Counted from the first letter of the stretch, positions 8,669 to 17,429 are shown. The stretch: 64,000 nucleotides of DNA from Chryseobacterium kimseyorum (GCF_025971945.1 NZ_JAPDHW010000006.1:62001-126000), one strand, 5' to 3'. Notes: generated from the letters alone by a model not told the origin. A program made the numbers and translations.

Positions 8669-10605
8669 TGAGAGAAGATTGGATAGAGTGTAAATTTGAT
8701 GATGTATTTTTCACAACATCAGGTGGAACGCCAAGTAGAAGAAACGAAAATTATTATATCGGAAATATACCTTGGATAAAATCTGGGGAACTAAAAAGTA
8801 ATGTTATAACCGAAGCAGAAGAATTTATTTCAGAAGAAGCGGTAAAAAATTCAAGTGCTAAAGTATTTCCGGCTGGAACGATTCTTTTAGCTTTATACGG
8901 TGCTACAATCGGGAAAATTGCAATTTTGGGAATTCCTGCGGCAACTAATCAAGCAATTTGTGGAATATTTGAAACTCCATTTGTTTTCAGTAAATATGCT
9001 TATTATTATTTAGTAAATAAGAAATCATATCTTATTAAGCAGGGCATTGGCGGAGCACAGCCAAATATTAGTCAAACAATTCTAAAGAATTTAGATTTCT
9101 CTTTACCACCCCTTCCCGAACAAAGAGCCATTGTTAAAAAATTAGAAAGTTTATTTAGCAGTTTAGATGCCGGTGTTGCCGATTTAAAAAAAGCACAACA
9201 GCAATTAAAAATCTACAGGCAAGCGGTTTTGAAAAAGGCGTTTGAAGAAAGTGATGGATTTTGTAGAATTGGGGAATATTTTAGCTTCTTAGGTGGAGGA
9301 ACACCAAGTAAACAAAATAAAGATTATTGGAATGGAAATATTAATTGGGCATCAATTAAGGACATTAAAGGTGATATTCTAAATAATACTATTGATTATA
9401 TAACCGAAGATGGATTACAGAATAGTTCTTCTAATCTTGCTGAAAAAGATGAAGTTATTTTAGCAACAAGAATTAATCCTGGAAAAACAATCATTTCCAA
9501 TATTAGAACAGCTATTAACCAAGATTTAAAAGTTATAAAACCACTTCAGAAATGCGACCACAAATACGTTCATTACTTATTTAAATCAATTGAGCATAAG
9601 TGTTTGAAAGTTTCAAGTGGAACAACTGTATTGGGTATCAGCCTCCCAAATTTAAAAGAAATAGAAATCCCTTTTGAGGAAGACATTAACAAACAAGCTC
9701 AAATCGTCAAACATATCGAATCTCGTTTATCTGTTTGTGATTCCATCGAACAAAATATCAAAGAAAGTTTAGAAAAAGCAGAAGCCTTGCGCCAAAGTAT
9801 TCTTAAAAAAGCATTTGCAGGTAATTTGTTAACCGCACAGGAATTGGCAGAATGCAAACAGGCTGCAGATTATGAACCTGCAAGTGTATTGCTGGAGCGG
9901 ATAAAAGCAAAGCAGAACAAAGCAACGGCTAAACCAAGCAAAAAGAAAGTGGCTCAACCTTTAGTTGTGGCTATAACAGAAACTTCGGTTGCAAAAATAT
10001 CAGCAGACATTCACGCAGGCTTAATAGCTAAAGTGATTAAAATTCATGAAGAGAATCCCGCATCAATAGATAACTTAAGTCACATTAAATGTGAAAAGAT
10101 TGCCCATTTGGTTGAGTACCATTTGCAGATTCCATTGGGCAGACAGCCTGTAAAAGATGCTGCAGGTCCGGATGATTATCCGCACTTGAAGAAAATAGAA
10201 CACCGTGCAAAAATGGCCAACTATTTTGCTATACAAAAGAAAGAGATTGGGTATTCCTATTCTTCGGCAAAAAATTCAGATAAGGCAATCGAGAAATTTC
10301 AGTCTACACTTTCAGATGAAAAGAACAGGCAGTTGGATAATTTAATAGCTTTGTTTTTAAAGTTTGATTTAGAGGTTTCAGAAATTATCGCCACCACATA
10401 CGCAGGATGGAACAATTTAATTCTTAGTGGAAATGCAAATCCATCAGATGAAGAAATCGTTTATGAATCAAGAGAAAACTGGTCAGAACGAAAGTTAAAG
10501 ATTACAAGAGAACGCTTTTTCAAAGCAATTGAATGGATGCGAAAAAATGAGATAGTGCCAACAGGATATGGAGCGGTAGTTCCTTTCCCAAAAAAGAAGA
10601 ATTAA
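8668..10605 (+). CDS. hsdS: Type I restriction-modification specificity subunit S (HsdS) with C-terminal extension
   Basis: The protein has two target-recognition domains. The first starts at residue 1 (SGGTPSRRNENYY, IPWIKSGEL, YGATIGK) and ends in LPPLPEQRAIVKKLESLFSSLD. The second begins near residue 205 (LGGGTPSKQNKDYW, INWASIKDIKG) and ends in IVKHIESRLSVCDSIEQNIKESLEKAEALRQSILKKAF. These helices form the usual spacer that sets the distance between half-sites. A further 210 residues or so (from about 430) are not part of a minimal HsdS. They include a lysine-rich linker, then IDNLSHIKCEKIAHLVEYHL and RQPVKDAAGPDDYPHLKKIE. Because of this the subunit is 645 aa, clearly longer than the usual 400-450 aa. 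It overlaps hsdR and precedes hsdM by one base, so the three subunits are cotranscribed. Confidence 0.93.
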   Translation: MREDWIECKFDDVFFTTSGGTPSRRNENYYIGNIPWIKSGELKSNVITEAEEFISEEAVKNSSAKVFPAGTILLALYGATIGKIAILGIPAATNQAICGIFETPFVFSKYAYYYLVNKKSYLIKQGIGGAQPNISQTILKNLDFSLPPLPEQRAIVKKLESLFSSLDAGVADLKKAQQQLKIYRQAVLKKAFEESDGFCRIGEYFSFLGGGTPSKQNKDYWNGNINWASIKDIKGDILNNTIDYITEDGLQNSSSNLAEKDEVILATRINPGKTIISNIRTAINQDLKVIKPLQKCDHKYVHYLFKSIEHKCLKVSSGTTVLGISLPNLKEIEIPFEEDINKQAQIVKHIESRLSVCDSIEQNIKESLEKAEALRQSILKKAFAGNLLTAQELAECKQAADYEPASVLLERIKAKQNKATAKPSKKKVAQPLVVAITETSVAKISADIHAGLIAKVIKIHEENPASIDNLSHIKCEKIAHLVEYHLQIPLGRQPVKDAAGPDDYPHLKKIEHRAKMANYFAIQKKEIGYSYSSAKNSDKAIEKFQSTLSDEKNRQLDNLIALFLKFDLEVSEIIATTYAGWNNLILSGNANPSDEEIVYESRENWSERKLKITRERFFKAIEWMRKNEIVPTGYGAVVPFPKKKN

Positions 10606-10606
10606 A

Positions 10607-12133
10607 ATGACAGAAGCAGCAATAGTATCAAAAATATGGAATCTGGCGAATGTAATGCGCCACGATGGAGTCGGGTATGGAGATTATTTGGAACAAATCA
10701 CCTATCTGCTATTTCTTAAAATGGTGGATGAGTTAAATAAACCACCTTATAACAGAAACCTGAAACTACCAAGACTTAAAGATGCAGAAGGAAAAGAAGT
10801 GGAAGGTGCAGAAGTTTGTTCATGGGAGAACTTAGTTTCAAAAAACGGTGCTGAACTGGAGTCTTTTTATATCCAGGCATTGCGTTCACTAGGAACGGAA
10901 AAGGGAATGTTAGGACAAATCTATGTGAAGAGCCAAAATAAAATACAGGACCCGTCTAATCTGCAGCGCATCATCACTATGATTGGCAAAGAAGACTGGA
11001 GCTTAATGGGTGCTGATGTAAAAGGAACGATCTATGAAGGTTTGCTCGAAAAGAACGCAGAAGATACCAAATCGGGAGCAGGACAATATTTCACACCAAG
11101 AGCTTTAATCAGAACAATGGTAGCCTGTGTACAACCTAAACCAATGAAAACCGTGATAGACCCGGCTTGCGGTTCAGGCGGTTTCTTTTTGGCAGCCTAC
11201 GATTGGTTAACAGAAAACAATAAATTAGATAAAGATGAAAAGATGTTCTTAAAGAACAGTACTTTTCACGGCAATGAAATTGTAGCCAGTACGCGCAGAA
11301 TGTGTCTGATGAATTTGTATCTTCACGGTATCGGGGAGATAGATGCAGAACCACTGGTAAAATCAAATGATGCACTGATAGCAGCAGAAAGCCAGACTTA
11401 CGATTATATTTTAGCCAACCCACCGTTCGGTAAAAAAAGCGGGATGACGGTTACTAATGAAGATGGAGATATTGAGAAAGAAGATATCAGCTACAACCGT
11501 CAGGATTTTTGGGAAACAACGAGCAATAAACAGCTGAACTTTTTGCAGCACATTAAATCGTTGATGAAGATTGATGGAGAAGCGGCAGTGGTGTTACCTG
11601 ACAATGTTTTGTTTGAAGGCGGAGCCGGAGAGGAAATCAGAAAGCAACTTTTAAAAACAACAGAACTACATACGATTTTGCGTTTGCCCACAGGTATTTT
11701 CTACGCCAATGGTGTAAAAGCAAATGTATTATTCTTTAATAACAAACCTGCCAATAAAGAGGCGTGGACCAAAGAAGTTTGGTTTTATGATTACAGAACC
11801 AATATTCATCACACCCTAAAGAAAAAGCCGTTGGCAGAATCTGACTTATCGGATTTTATAGCATGCTACAATTCTTCCAACATCAACAAAAGAAAAGAAA
11901 CCTGGAGCGAAGAAAACCAAGACGGTCGCTGGAGAAAATATAGTTATGACGAAATTATTGCAAGAGATAAAACCAGTTTGGATATCTTTTGGGTAAAAGA
12001 CCAAAGCTTAACAGATTTGGATAACTTGCCGGATCCTGATGTTTTGGCACTGGAGATTATTGATAATATTGAGGCAGGATTAGCGAGTTTCAGAGAGATT
12101 GTGAGTGAGCTGGAGAAGAGTGAGGAGATATAA
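10607..12133 (+). CDS. hsdM: Type I restriction-modification N6-adenine methyltransferase (HsdM)
   Basis: The methylase subunit transfers a methyl group from SAM to adenine in the site read by HsdS, protecting self DNA. The N-terminal HsdM domain (IVSKIWNLANVMRHDGVGYGDYL) precedes the methyltransferase fold. GQYFTPRALIRTMV appears near residue 158, the SAM-binding DPACGSGGFFLAA near 184, and the catalytic motif IV NPPFGKK near 269. The length of 508 aa is normal. It is the last gene of the operon, in the order R-S-M. It begins one base after the hsdS stop and is followed by 54 bp before the SIR2 gene on the same strand, so readthrough into the next unit is possible. Confidence 0.95.
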   Translation: MTEAAIVSKIWNLANVMRHDGVGYGDYLEQITYLLFLKMVDELNKPPYNRNLKLPRLKDAEGKEVEGAEVCSWENLVSKNGAELESFYIQALRSLGTEKGMLGQIYVKSQNKIQDPSNLQRIITMIGKEDWSLMGADVKGTIYEGLLEKNAEDTKSGAGQYFTPRALIRTMVACVQPKPMKTVIDPACGSGGFFLAAYDWLTENNKLDKDEKMFLKNSTFHGNEIVASTRRMCLMNLYLHGIGEIDAEPLVKSNDALIAAESQTYDYILANPPFGKKSGMTVTNEDGDIEKEDISYNRQDFWETTSNKQLNFLQHIKSLMKIDGEAAVVLPDNVLFEGGAGEEIRKQLLKTTELHTILRLPTGIFYANGVKANVLFFNNKPANKEAWTKEVWFYDYRTNIHHTLKKKPLAESDLSDFIACYNSSNINKRKETWSEENQDGRWRKYSYDEIIARDKTSLDIFWVKDQSLTDLDNLPDPDVLALEIIDNIEAGLASFREIVSELEKSEEI

Positions 12134-12187
12134 ATATAATAATATTTTGTCTGATATCTGTATGTGTAATCTAATTTTAAAAAAAAT

Positions 12188-13522
12188 ATGTCATCCGCCG
12201 TTAAAAAATTTATAAAAGAATATTCTGAAGAGCTTATTGCAGGTAAGGCAGCATATTTTATTGGTGCTGGAATATCAGTAAATTCTAATCTACCAAGTTG
12301 GACCGAATTAATCAAACCTTTTGCAAAAAAAATAGGAATTAAAGATATTATTGGCAAGGATATGACTTTAATGGCTCAATACGTTATCAATGAAGAGTTT
12401 GGTAATAAAGGGCCTTTTTTAGATTCGATTTCACGCAAATTTAGAAGAAGATATTTTCCTAATCCTTATCATTATGCGATATCAAAAACTAATATCACAA
12501 CTATATGGACGACTAACTATGATAATTTGCTTGAAGAGGTGTTTGCAAATGTTGCAACAGACATAAAATTCACTGATGAATCAATTTCGCGCGATGTACC
12601 TGATAATAAAGTGGAAATAATAAAGATGCATGGTTGTATCTATAATTCTCATAGAAGCGATATTACTATTACGCAGTCAGATTACGAAGATTTTTTTGAG
12701 AAAAAACCTGCTATAGTTCAACGTCTTAGAATGGATCTTTTGCAAAAGTCCTTTCTTTTTATTGGTTATGGATACAATGATTCAAATATTCAAAACATAA
12801 TCACGGAAGCCAGAAGATTATCTGGTAATAATACACGTCAGCATTATTTAATTACTACTGATAAAAAGAGCAGAGAATTTGATCTTTGGTGTTTGAATCT
12901 GAGAAGATATGGTATTAGAGTAATTAGAATTAATAAAAATGAAGATCTTCTACCAATACTAGAAAGTTTATCTCTACATTCTAGAGGTAGAAGTGTATTT
13001 ATAACTGGATCACATAATACATTTAGTTCTAAAAATGCTAAAAAATTAAGTAAAAAACTTGCTAGAATACCTGAAACTATATTTAATGACGGTCAATCCT
13101 CTGGTCTAATGCGTATTGCTTCAAATGCATTTATGGAGACAATTATTGATAACAAAGATGATGTAACGAAAAGATTTAGATTTTTCCCAAATCCTTATTC
13201 GGCAAATCCCAAGTTCGCAAATGATGTATCGTTGTTGCCTACGCTGAAAGAGTGGCGTATTCCTTTATTTAAATCTACATATGTAGTGATAGCATTTGAC
13301 GGAGGAATGGGTACAAAAGCAGAAGTAGAAATAGCATTGGATATGGGTTGTATTGTGATTCCTTTTTTCTCTGATAAGAAAAGTGAAACTTGGCAGCTTT
13401 TGAAAAATAAATTATTGATTGAAAGAATAGAAAAACATGATAAAAAGTATATTAAAAATCTGCGAAAGGAAATCATTAAATATAATGATCTACTTCGTAT
13501 AATAAAAAACATTTTAAGGTAG
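12188..13522 (+). CDS. ThsA-like SIR2-STALD (SLOG) defence effector, 444 aa
   Basis: Residues 1-260 form a SIR2 domain: FIGAGISVNSNLPSW (24-38), TTNYDN (108-113), KMHGC (146-150) and FIGYGYND (191-198). N110 and H148 correspond to the NADase Asn and His of ThsA. Residues about 266-395 form a Rossmann-like STALD/SLOG domain: RSVFITGSHN (268-277) and AFDGGMGTKAEVEIALDMG (369-387). This architecture is that of ThsA of Thoeris, a cytoplasmic NAD-degrading effector switched on when its SLOG domain binds an ADP-ribose-type signal. No TIR gene (ThsB) is present; the partner instead appears to be the ThiC-like gene 9 nt downstream. A TTTG at 12146-12149 with TAATTTTA at 12172-12179 is only a weak promoter candidate because the spacer is long. 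Base composition is more A+T-rich than hsdRSM, suggesting separate acquisition. Confidence 0.9.
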   Translation: MSSAVKKFIKEYSEELIAGKAAYFIGAGISVNSNLPSWTELIKPFAKKIGIKDIIGKDMTLMAQYVINEEFGNKGPFLDSISRKFRRRYFPNPYHYAISKTNITTIWTTNYDNLLEEVFANVATDIKFTDESISRDVPDNKVEIIKMHGCIYNSHRSDITITQSDYEDFFEKKPAIVQRLRMDLLQKSFLFIGYGYNDSNIQNIITEARRLSGNNTRQHYLITTDKKSREFDLWCLNLRRYGIRVIRINKNEDLLPILESLSLHSRGRSVFITGSHNTFSSKNAKKLSKKLARIPETIFNDGQSSGLMRIASNAFMETIIDNKDDVTKRFRFFPNPYSANPKFANDVSLLPTLKEWRIPLFKSTYVVIAFDGGMGTKAEVEIALDMGCIVIPFFSDKKSETWQLLKNKLLIERIEKHDKKYIKNLRKEIIKYNDLLRIIKNILR

Positions 13523-13531
13523 TGTTCTATT

Positions 13532-14614
13532 ATGAAGCACAAAATTAATTTATATTACAATAATGGCTTGAAATCTGCGGGTAAAAATTCCAAAACTTTA
13601 GTTTCAGTACTGACTGGCGCAACATCTCCTAAGGATGTTGCCAATCAATTGAAAAAGATAGAAACCGTTAGCAAGTTAGAATTCAGCGAACAACCAGATA
13701 TTATTTCTGATCTAAGTCTACAAACTAGCAAATCCTTTTTGTACAAAGATATAATTGAAAATTTTCCAGATTATATTGTATCTACACTACCTATTTATCA
13801 ATGTAAAATAAAAGACAAATTAGTAGATGAAAATGAATTGCTTGAGATAGCCCAAGAACAAATAGAAAAAGGGGTTAGTTTTATAACAATACACCCAACG
13901 ATAAATTACTCAATCATGCAATTGGCACAAAAACGAATTGTACCTTGGACTTCTAGAGGAGGGGCAATTGTGATGAATGATCTGTCAACAAGAAATTTTC
14001 ATGTTGATAATGTCTATATCAAAATTTTAGACGAGATAATAGTACTCGCAAAAAAACATAAAACAGTTATCAGTATTGGAGCATCTTTTCGATCTGCAAA
14101 TATATTTGATAGTGTTGATGAATGTCAAATTGAAGAATTTAAATTGCAAAAAGAAATAGCAGATTACATATATGATAGAGGTGTTGATGTAATTATAGAA
14201 GGACCTGGACATAGTTCTCCCAATAAACTAAAAGACGTTGCACAATATTATCAGAAAATGGGATATCCTATCATGCCACTAGGACCAATACCAACAGATA
14301 TTTCAATTGGCCAAGATCACATATCGTCAGCAATCGGAGCTACTATTCTGGGTATGCTTGATTGTGTTGATATTATAACTTCAGTTACTAGAGAAGAGCA
14401 TACCGGAAAAATACCTAGTGTAGAGTCTTCAATTGAAGCAATCAAAGCAGCAAAAATAGCAGCCCATATTATTGACCTTTACAAAGTTGAAGATTTTTCT
14501 CAGGACAATTTAATTGTTCAATACAGAGCAAAACATCAAACATGTATATATGGAAAAAAAAGTTCAGGATGTAGTAGATGTGCACATGTTTGTCCTTTAA
14601 AGATACGATGTTAG
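13532..14614 (+). CDS. Divergent ThiC-like radical-SAM enzyme, 360 aa, paired with the SIR2-STALD gene
   Basis: The sequence aligns through the ThiC (HMP-phosphate synthase) core: STLPIYQ (84-90), EKGVSFITIH (112-121), SRGGA (141-145), EGPGH (223-227), LGPIPTDISIG..DHISSAIGA (250-270), REEH (287-290), IAAHIIDLYK (309-318). H227 and H290 match the two metal-binding His of ThiC. The C-terminus has Cys at 347, 350, 354 and 360 (CX2CX3C, then a terminal Cys), whereas ThiC has CX2CX4C. Several AIR-binding residues are altered: DGLR becomes ASFR (184-187), MDLSTG becomes SDLSLQ, and the NxN/NG motif is missing. The N-terminal domain is absent. It therefore probably does not make the thiamine pyrimidine. 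It starts 9 nt after the SIR2-STALD stop without its own promoter, so the two are cotranscribed. A role in making or sensing a nucleotide-like signal is inference. Confidence 0.85.
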   Translation: MKHKINLYYNNGLKSAGKNSKTLVSVLTGATSPKDVANQLKKIETVSKLEFSEQPDIISDLSLQTSKSFLYKDIIENFPDYIVSTLPIYQCKIKDKLVDENELLEIAQEQIEKGVSFITIHPTINYSIMQLAQKRIVPWTSRGGAIVMNDLSTRNFHVDNVYIKILDEIIVLAKKHKTVISIGASFRSANIFDSVDECQIEEFKLQKEIADYIYDRGVDVIIEGPGHSSPNKLKDVAQYYQKMGYPIMPLGPIPTDISIGQDHISSAIGATILGMLDCVDIITSVTREEHTGKIPSVESSIEAIKAAKIAAHIIDLYKVEDFSQDNLIVQYRAKHQTCIYGKKSSGCSRCAHVCPLKIRC

Positions 14615-14731
14615 TAAAATGCAAAAAACATCACAAAATAATTTTTTTCTTCATTCAACTTTTTGAAGGTTATTTATAACATGATGAACCTTGAAAATGC
14701 TTTTTTACAAAAGATTAGAAATCTTGAAAAA

Positions 14732-15016
14732 ATGACAATTATGACCCTAAAATACTACCTCCTCATCATAACCCTTATCACCTTCTTTGCATTCGGATGG
14801 GACAAGAGGCTGGCAAAAAACAAAAAGCCAAGACTTGCCGAAAGTGTTTTGCTGATGCTCACGTTTTTGGGCGGTACTTTTGGTGCTTTTATTGGGATAA
14901 CTTTTTTCAGACACAAATACGCCAAAAAAACATTTATCCTGAAACTGGTATTGGTGGTTGCTGTACAACTGACTCTAATTTTTCTTCTAAAGGAACATCT
15001 GACGGAGCAGCGGTGA
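14732..15016 (+). CDS. DUF1294 small membrane protein (copy 1)
   Basis: The product starts at ATG 14732 (MTIMTLKYYLLIITLITFF) or 14741; the open frame extends upstream to 14663 but that part is not hydrophobic or conserved in pattern. Three hydrophobic segments enclose the DUF1294 signature: FGWDKRLAKNKKPRLAES, LTFLGGTFGAFIG and FRHKYAKKTF. The family consists of short inner-membrane proteins of unknown function. A paralog lies at 16765-17043 with the same motif order. The gene sits directly after the ThiC-like gene, about 117 bp away, and marks the right edge of the defence island. Confidence 0.85.
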   Translation: MTIMTLKYYLLIITLITFFAFGWDKRLAKNKKPRLAESVLLMLTFLGGTFGAFIGITFFRHKYAKKTFILKLVLVVAVQLTLIFLLKEHLTEQR

Positions 15017-15370
15017 GTTACAATTTATTTTATCCTGATTAGTTTTCAACTTACTGAGCATATTATTCTCTTACCTGAGTATGTACTTTTTCAACTCAGG
15101 CTTGCTAAGCTTAAAAGTCGCTGCTTATGAATAAACTTGACAAGGTTTTAATTAGAATTTGTCTGAGCTCCACAAACTTCTCGATACAATTTTTTGAAAA
15201 ATTACTCGAAGTGACCTAACGATAAAGAAATTGTTTTTGTGAGGATTAAGAAGTAATTAAGAACTAACCTGCGAAAGGCTGTTTTCGTTGCGACGATTAA
15301 CCTTGACAGGTTTTCTCTGAAGGATAGCCTGTTGAGATCAATTTTTCAAAAACAAACTTAAGTCAAAACA
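15017..15370. other. Gene-free spacer with a degenerate repeat copy
   Basis: No coding frame of quality is visible. Around 15171-15219 lies a degenerate copy (ACTTCTCGATACAATTTTTT, then ACTCGAAGTGAC) of the element found twice at 15939-16042 and 16130-16233. The rest looks like decayed repeat DNA. Confidence 0.6.
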
Positions 15371-15400
15371 AAAACAGGCAGCCAAAAGGCAGCCTGTTTT
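15371..15400 (-). terminator. Hairpin after the 77-aa gene, works in both directions
   Basis: AAAACAGGCAGCC, loop AAAA, GGCAGCCTGTTTT: 12 of 13 positions pair, and both outer arms end in A/T runs. It lies 25 bp beyond the stop of the minus-strand gene at 15425. Confidence 0.8.
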
Positions 15401-15424
15401 CATATATAATAGTGGTTTGGTGTC

Positions 15425-15658
15425 TTATTTATAATACGCGGGGCGGCGGCTTAACTGGACGGGATTACGGTAGGTGCGTTTGATCTTGACCTTTCCGGTT
15501 GCCAGATCATCAACAAGTTCTACATTAAAATTTCCCATTCCGTAAATAATCGAATGAAAGTAGGAGCATTTCTGTTCCAGAATTACGGTGCCTTCGTTCT
15601 GCACCAACGCTAGCTGAACTTCAGTATCGAGTTCAAGAAATTGATCGTAGGTATACAT
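15425..15658 (-). CDS. Small hypothetical protein, 77 aa
   Basis: The start is ATG at 15658 (MYTYDQFLELDTEVQLALVQ) and the end is PVQLSRRPAYYK. The sequence is acidic at the N-terminus and basic at the C-terminus, with no signal peptide or membrane segment. No family is recognised. A clean terminator follows the stop, which together with plausible composition supports it being real. No function is proposed. Confidence 0.65.
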   Translation of the reverse strand: MYTYDQFLELDTEVQLALVQNEGTVILEQKCSYFHSIIYGMGNFNVELVDDLATGKVKIKRTYRNPVQLSRRPAYYK

Positions 15659-15772
15659 TGTGAGTGGTTTCCGATTTTGGTAACAAGAACTGTGCCTGAA
15701 GGAGATTTTTTTTGAGATATGGGTGTTTTTTTTGTTGGGTGATGGATGAGAGATGTTGGGTAATGGATGAGA

Positions 15773-15804
15773 GATGATTGATGATTGATGATTGATGATT
15801 GATG
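15773..15804. repeat. Heptamer microsatellite (GATGATT)n
   Basis: Four exact GATGATT units at 15773-15800 plus a partial fifth. Related looser copies (GGATGAGAGAT) precede it. It lies upstream of the 77-aa gene. Confidence 0.9.
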
Positions 15805-15938
15805 GGGATAGGATTATTTCGCTTCAATCGCAACGACTTTTTGTATGATCTACGGACTGTTAAGCAATAGTGTTGTAAAATAATTTAGAGTTTTAGGATT
15901 TATCAAAGTTATTTTCTATTAGCTAAAACCTTTGTCAG

Positions 15939-16042
15939 GTTGTTGAATGGAATTTGTTTTGTGAAACACGAACTTCTCGATACAATTTTTCTTTGAAAAA
16001 TCACTCGAAGTGACGGTGGGCAAATGACAGGAGTTTTTTTTT
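15939..16042. repeat. 104-bp exact direct repeat, copy A
   Basis: Begins GTTGTTGAATGG and ends in nine T. It is identical base for base with 16130-16233. The centre is an imperfect palindrome: ACTTCTCGATACAATTTTT pairs with GAAAAATCACTCGAAGT. The T run after it could let it act as a terminator. It lies in the gene-free stretch 15834-16307. Confidence 0.92.
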
Positions 16043-16129
16043 GTTGTAAGAATATGGAGGTGGGCTTTAAGTTGAAATATCTTATAACAGTACAACTGCA
16101 TCAATTTTATTACTGATCAAATTTGATAA

Positions 16130-16233
16130 GTTGTTGAATGGAATTTGTTTTGTGAAACACGAACTTCTCGATACAATTTTTCTTTGAAAAATCACTCGAA
16201 GTGACGGTGGGCAAATGACAGGAGTTTTTTTTT
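16130..16233. repeat. 104-bp exact direct repeat, copy B
   Basis: Identical to 15939-16042, offset by 191 bp. The two copies are separated by 87 bp of unrelated A+T-rich sequence. Confidence 0.92.
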
Positions 16234-16307
16234 CTGTGTATTCGTAATGGGTTGAGAGAAGTGCTTACATAAGCTTGATTTGCTGCGTTTGTAATAACTG
16301 AGAAATT

Positions 16308-16748
<441 letters not shown>

Positions 16749-16764
16749 TTTTAGATTTGCTTTC

Positions 16765-17043
16765 ATGTTATACCTGTTTGCTATCATCAATCTGATCACT
16801 TTCGCGGCATTTGCAATGGATAAATGGAAAGCTGCCAAACACAGAAGAAGAATTTCTGAATTTTCTTTACTGAACATCACATTTTTTGGAGGAACAGCAG
16901 GAGCAGTTTTGGCCATGTTGATTTTCAGACATAAGGTTTCGAAGAAGAGTTTTCTGGTTAAGTTTTTAGGGATTGTTGTATTGCAGGTTGGGATTTTCTT
17001 AGGATGCTGGAAGCTGAAGGTTGGATGTTTTGGTGGACTGTAA
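16765..17043 (+). CDS. DUF1294 small membrane protein (copy 2)
   Basis: The start chosen is ATG 16765 (MLYLFAIINLITFAAFAMDKW), because the preceding promoter places transcription start after 16750; the open frame further upstream to 16702 cannot be used. DUF1294 signatures are present: FAMDKWKAAKHRRRISE, ITFFGGTAGAVLA and FRHKVSKKSF. Three hydrophobic segments predict an inner-membrane protein. It is a paralog of 14732-15016. The C-terminal tail (GCWKLKVGCFGGL) is unusual and may include read-through into decayed repeat sequence. Confidence 0.85.
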   Translation: MLYLFAIINLITFAAFAMDKWKAAKHRRRISEFSLLNITFFGGTAGAVLAMLIFRHKVSKKSFLVKFLGIVVLQVGIFLGCWKLKVGCFGGL

Positions 17044-17380
17044 ATCAGAGTTTGTCTCGATTGGTGATGCTTTGAGTTGTTGCAGAAACTCCGATGTAGG
17101 AAGATGTAAGATCGATGTTTTGGCAGACTTAGATCACAGGTTGTACTGGTCAGAGATGCATTGCGTTGATGCGGAAATTAGGATGATGGAAGATTAGTAG
17201 AGCTTTGGATGAGAATCTTTCCGATGAGGAATTTCTGATGCGCGATGCTCTTTCTTTAGTAAAAGCCGCCAGTACTGAAGTTGTGTAGATAATAAAAAAT
17301 TACCGATTGTATAAAACTTATGTATAATAGCTGTCGATTCATTTGTAAAGTTCTCAGGAGCTAAAAAGCTTAAAGCAAGA
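17044..17380. other. Gene-free decayed repeat DNA
   Basis: Contains loosely repeated blocks (GATGCTTTGAGTTGTTGCAG and GATGCATTGCGTTGATGCGG) about 95 bp apart, and no credible gene. Confidence 0.5.
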
Positions 17381-17429
17381 AGCCAGCAGCCAGCAGCCAG
17401 TAGCCAACAGCCAATAGCCAATAGCCAAC
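17381..17429. repeat. Heptamer microsatellite (AGCCARY)7
   Basis: Seven contiguous 7-mers of the form AGCCAGC, AGCCAGT, AGCCAAC and AGCCAAT. On the minus strand it reads as a repetitive Trp-Leu-Leu-Ala peptide, which is an artefact. Confidence 0.9.

Noticed and set aside
13532..14614. Ordinary thiamine biosynthesis gene thiC
   Set aside because: Key AIR-binding residues and the N-terminal domain are missing, the cysteine spacing is different, and no thiamine genes or TPP riboswitch are nearby.
17194..17421. Minus-strand frame coding a Trp/Leu/Ala-rich peptide
   Set aside because: It is a translation of the AGCCARY heptamer microsatellite.
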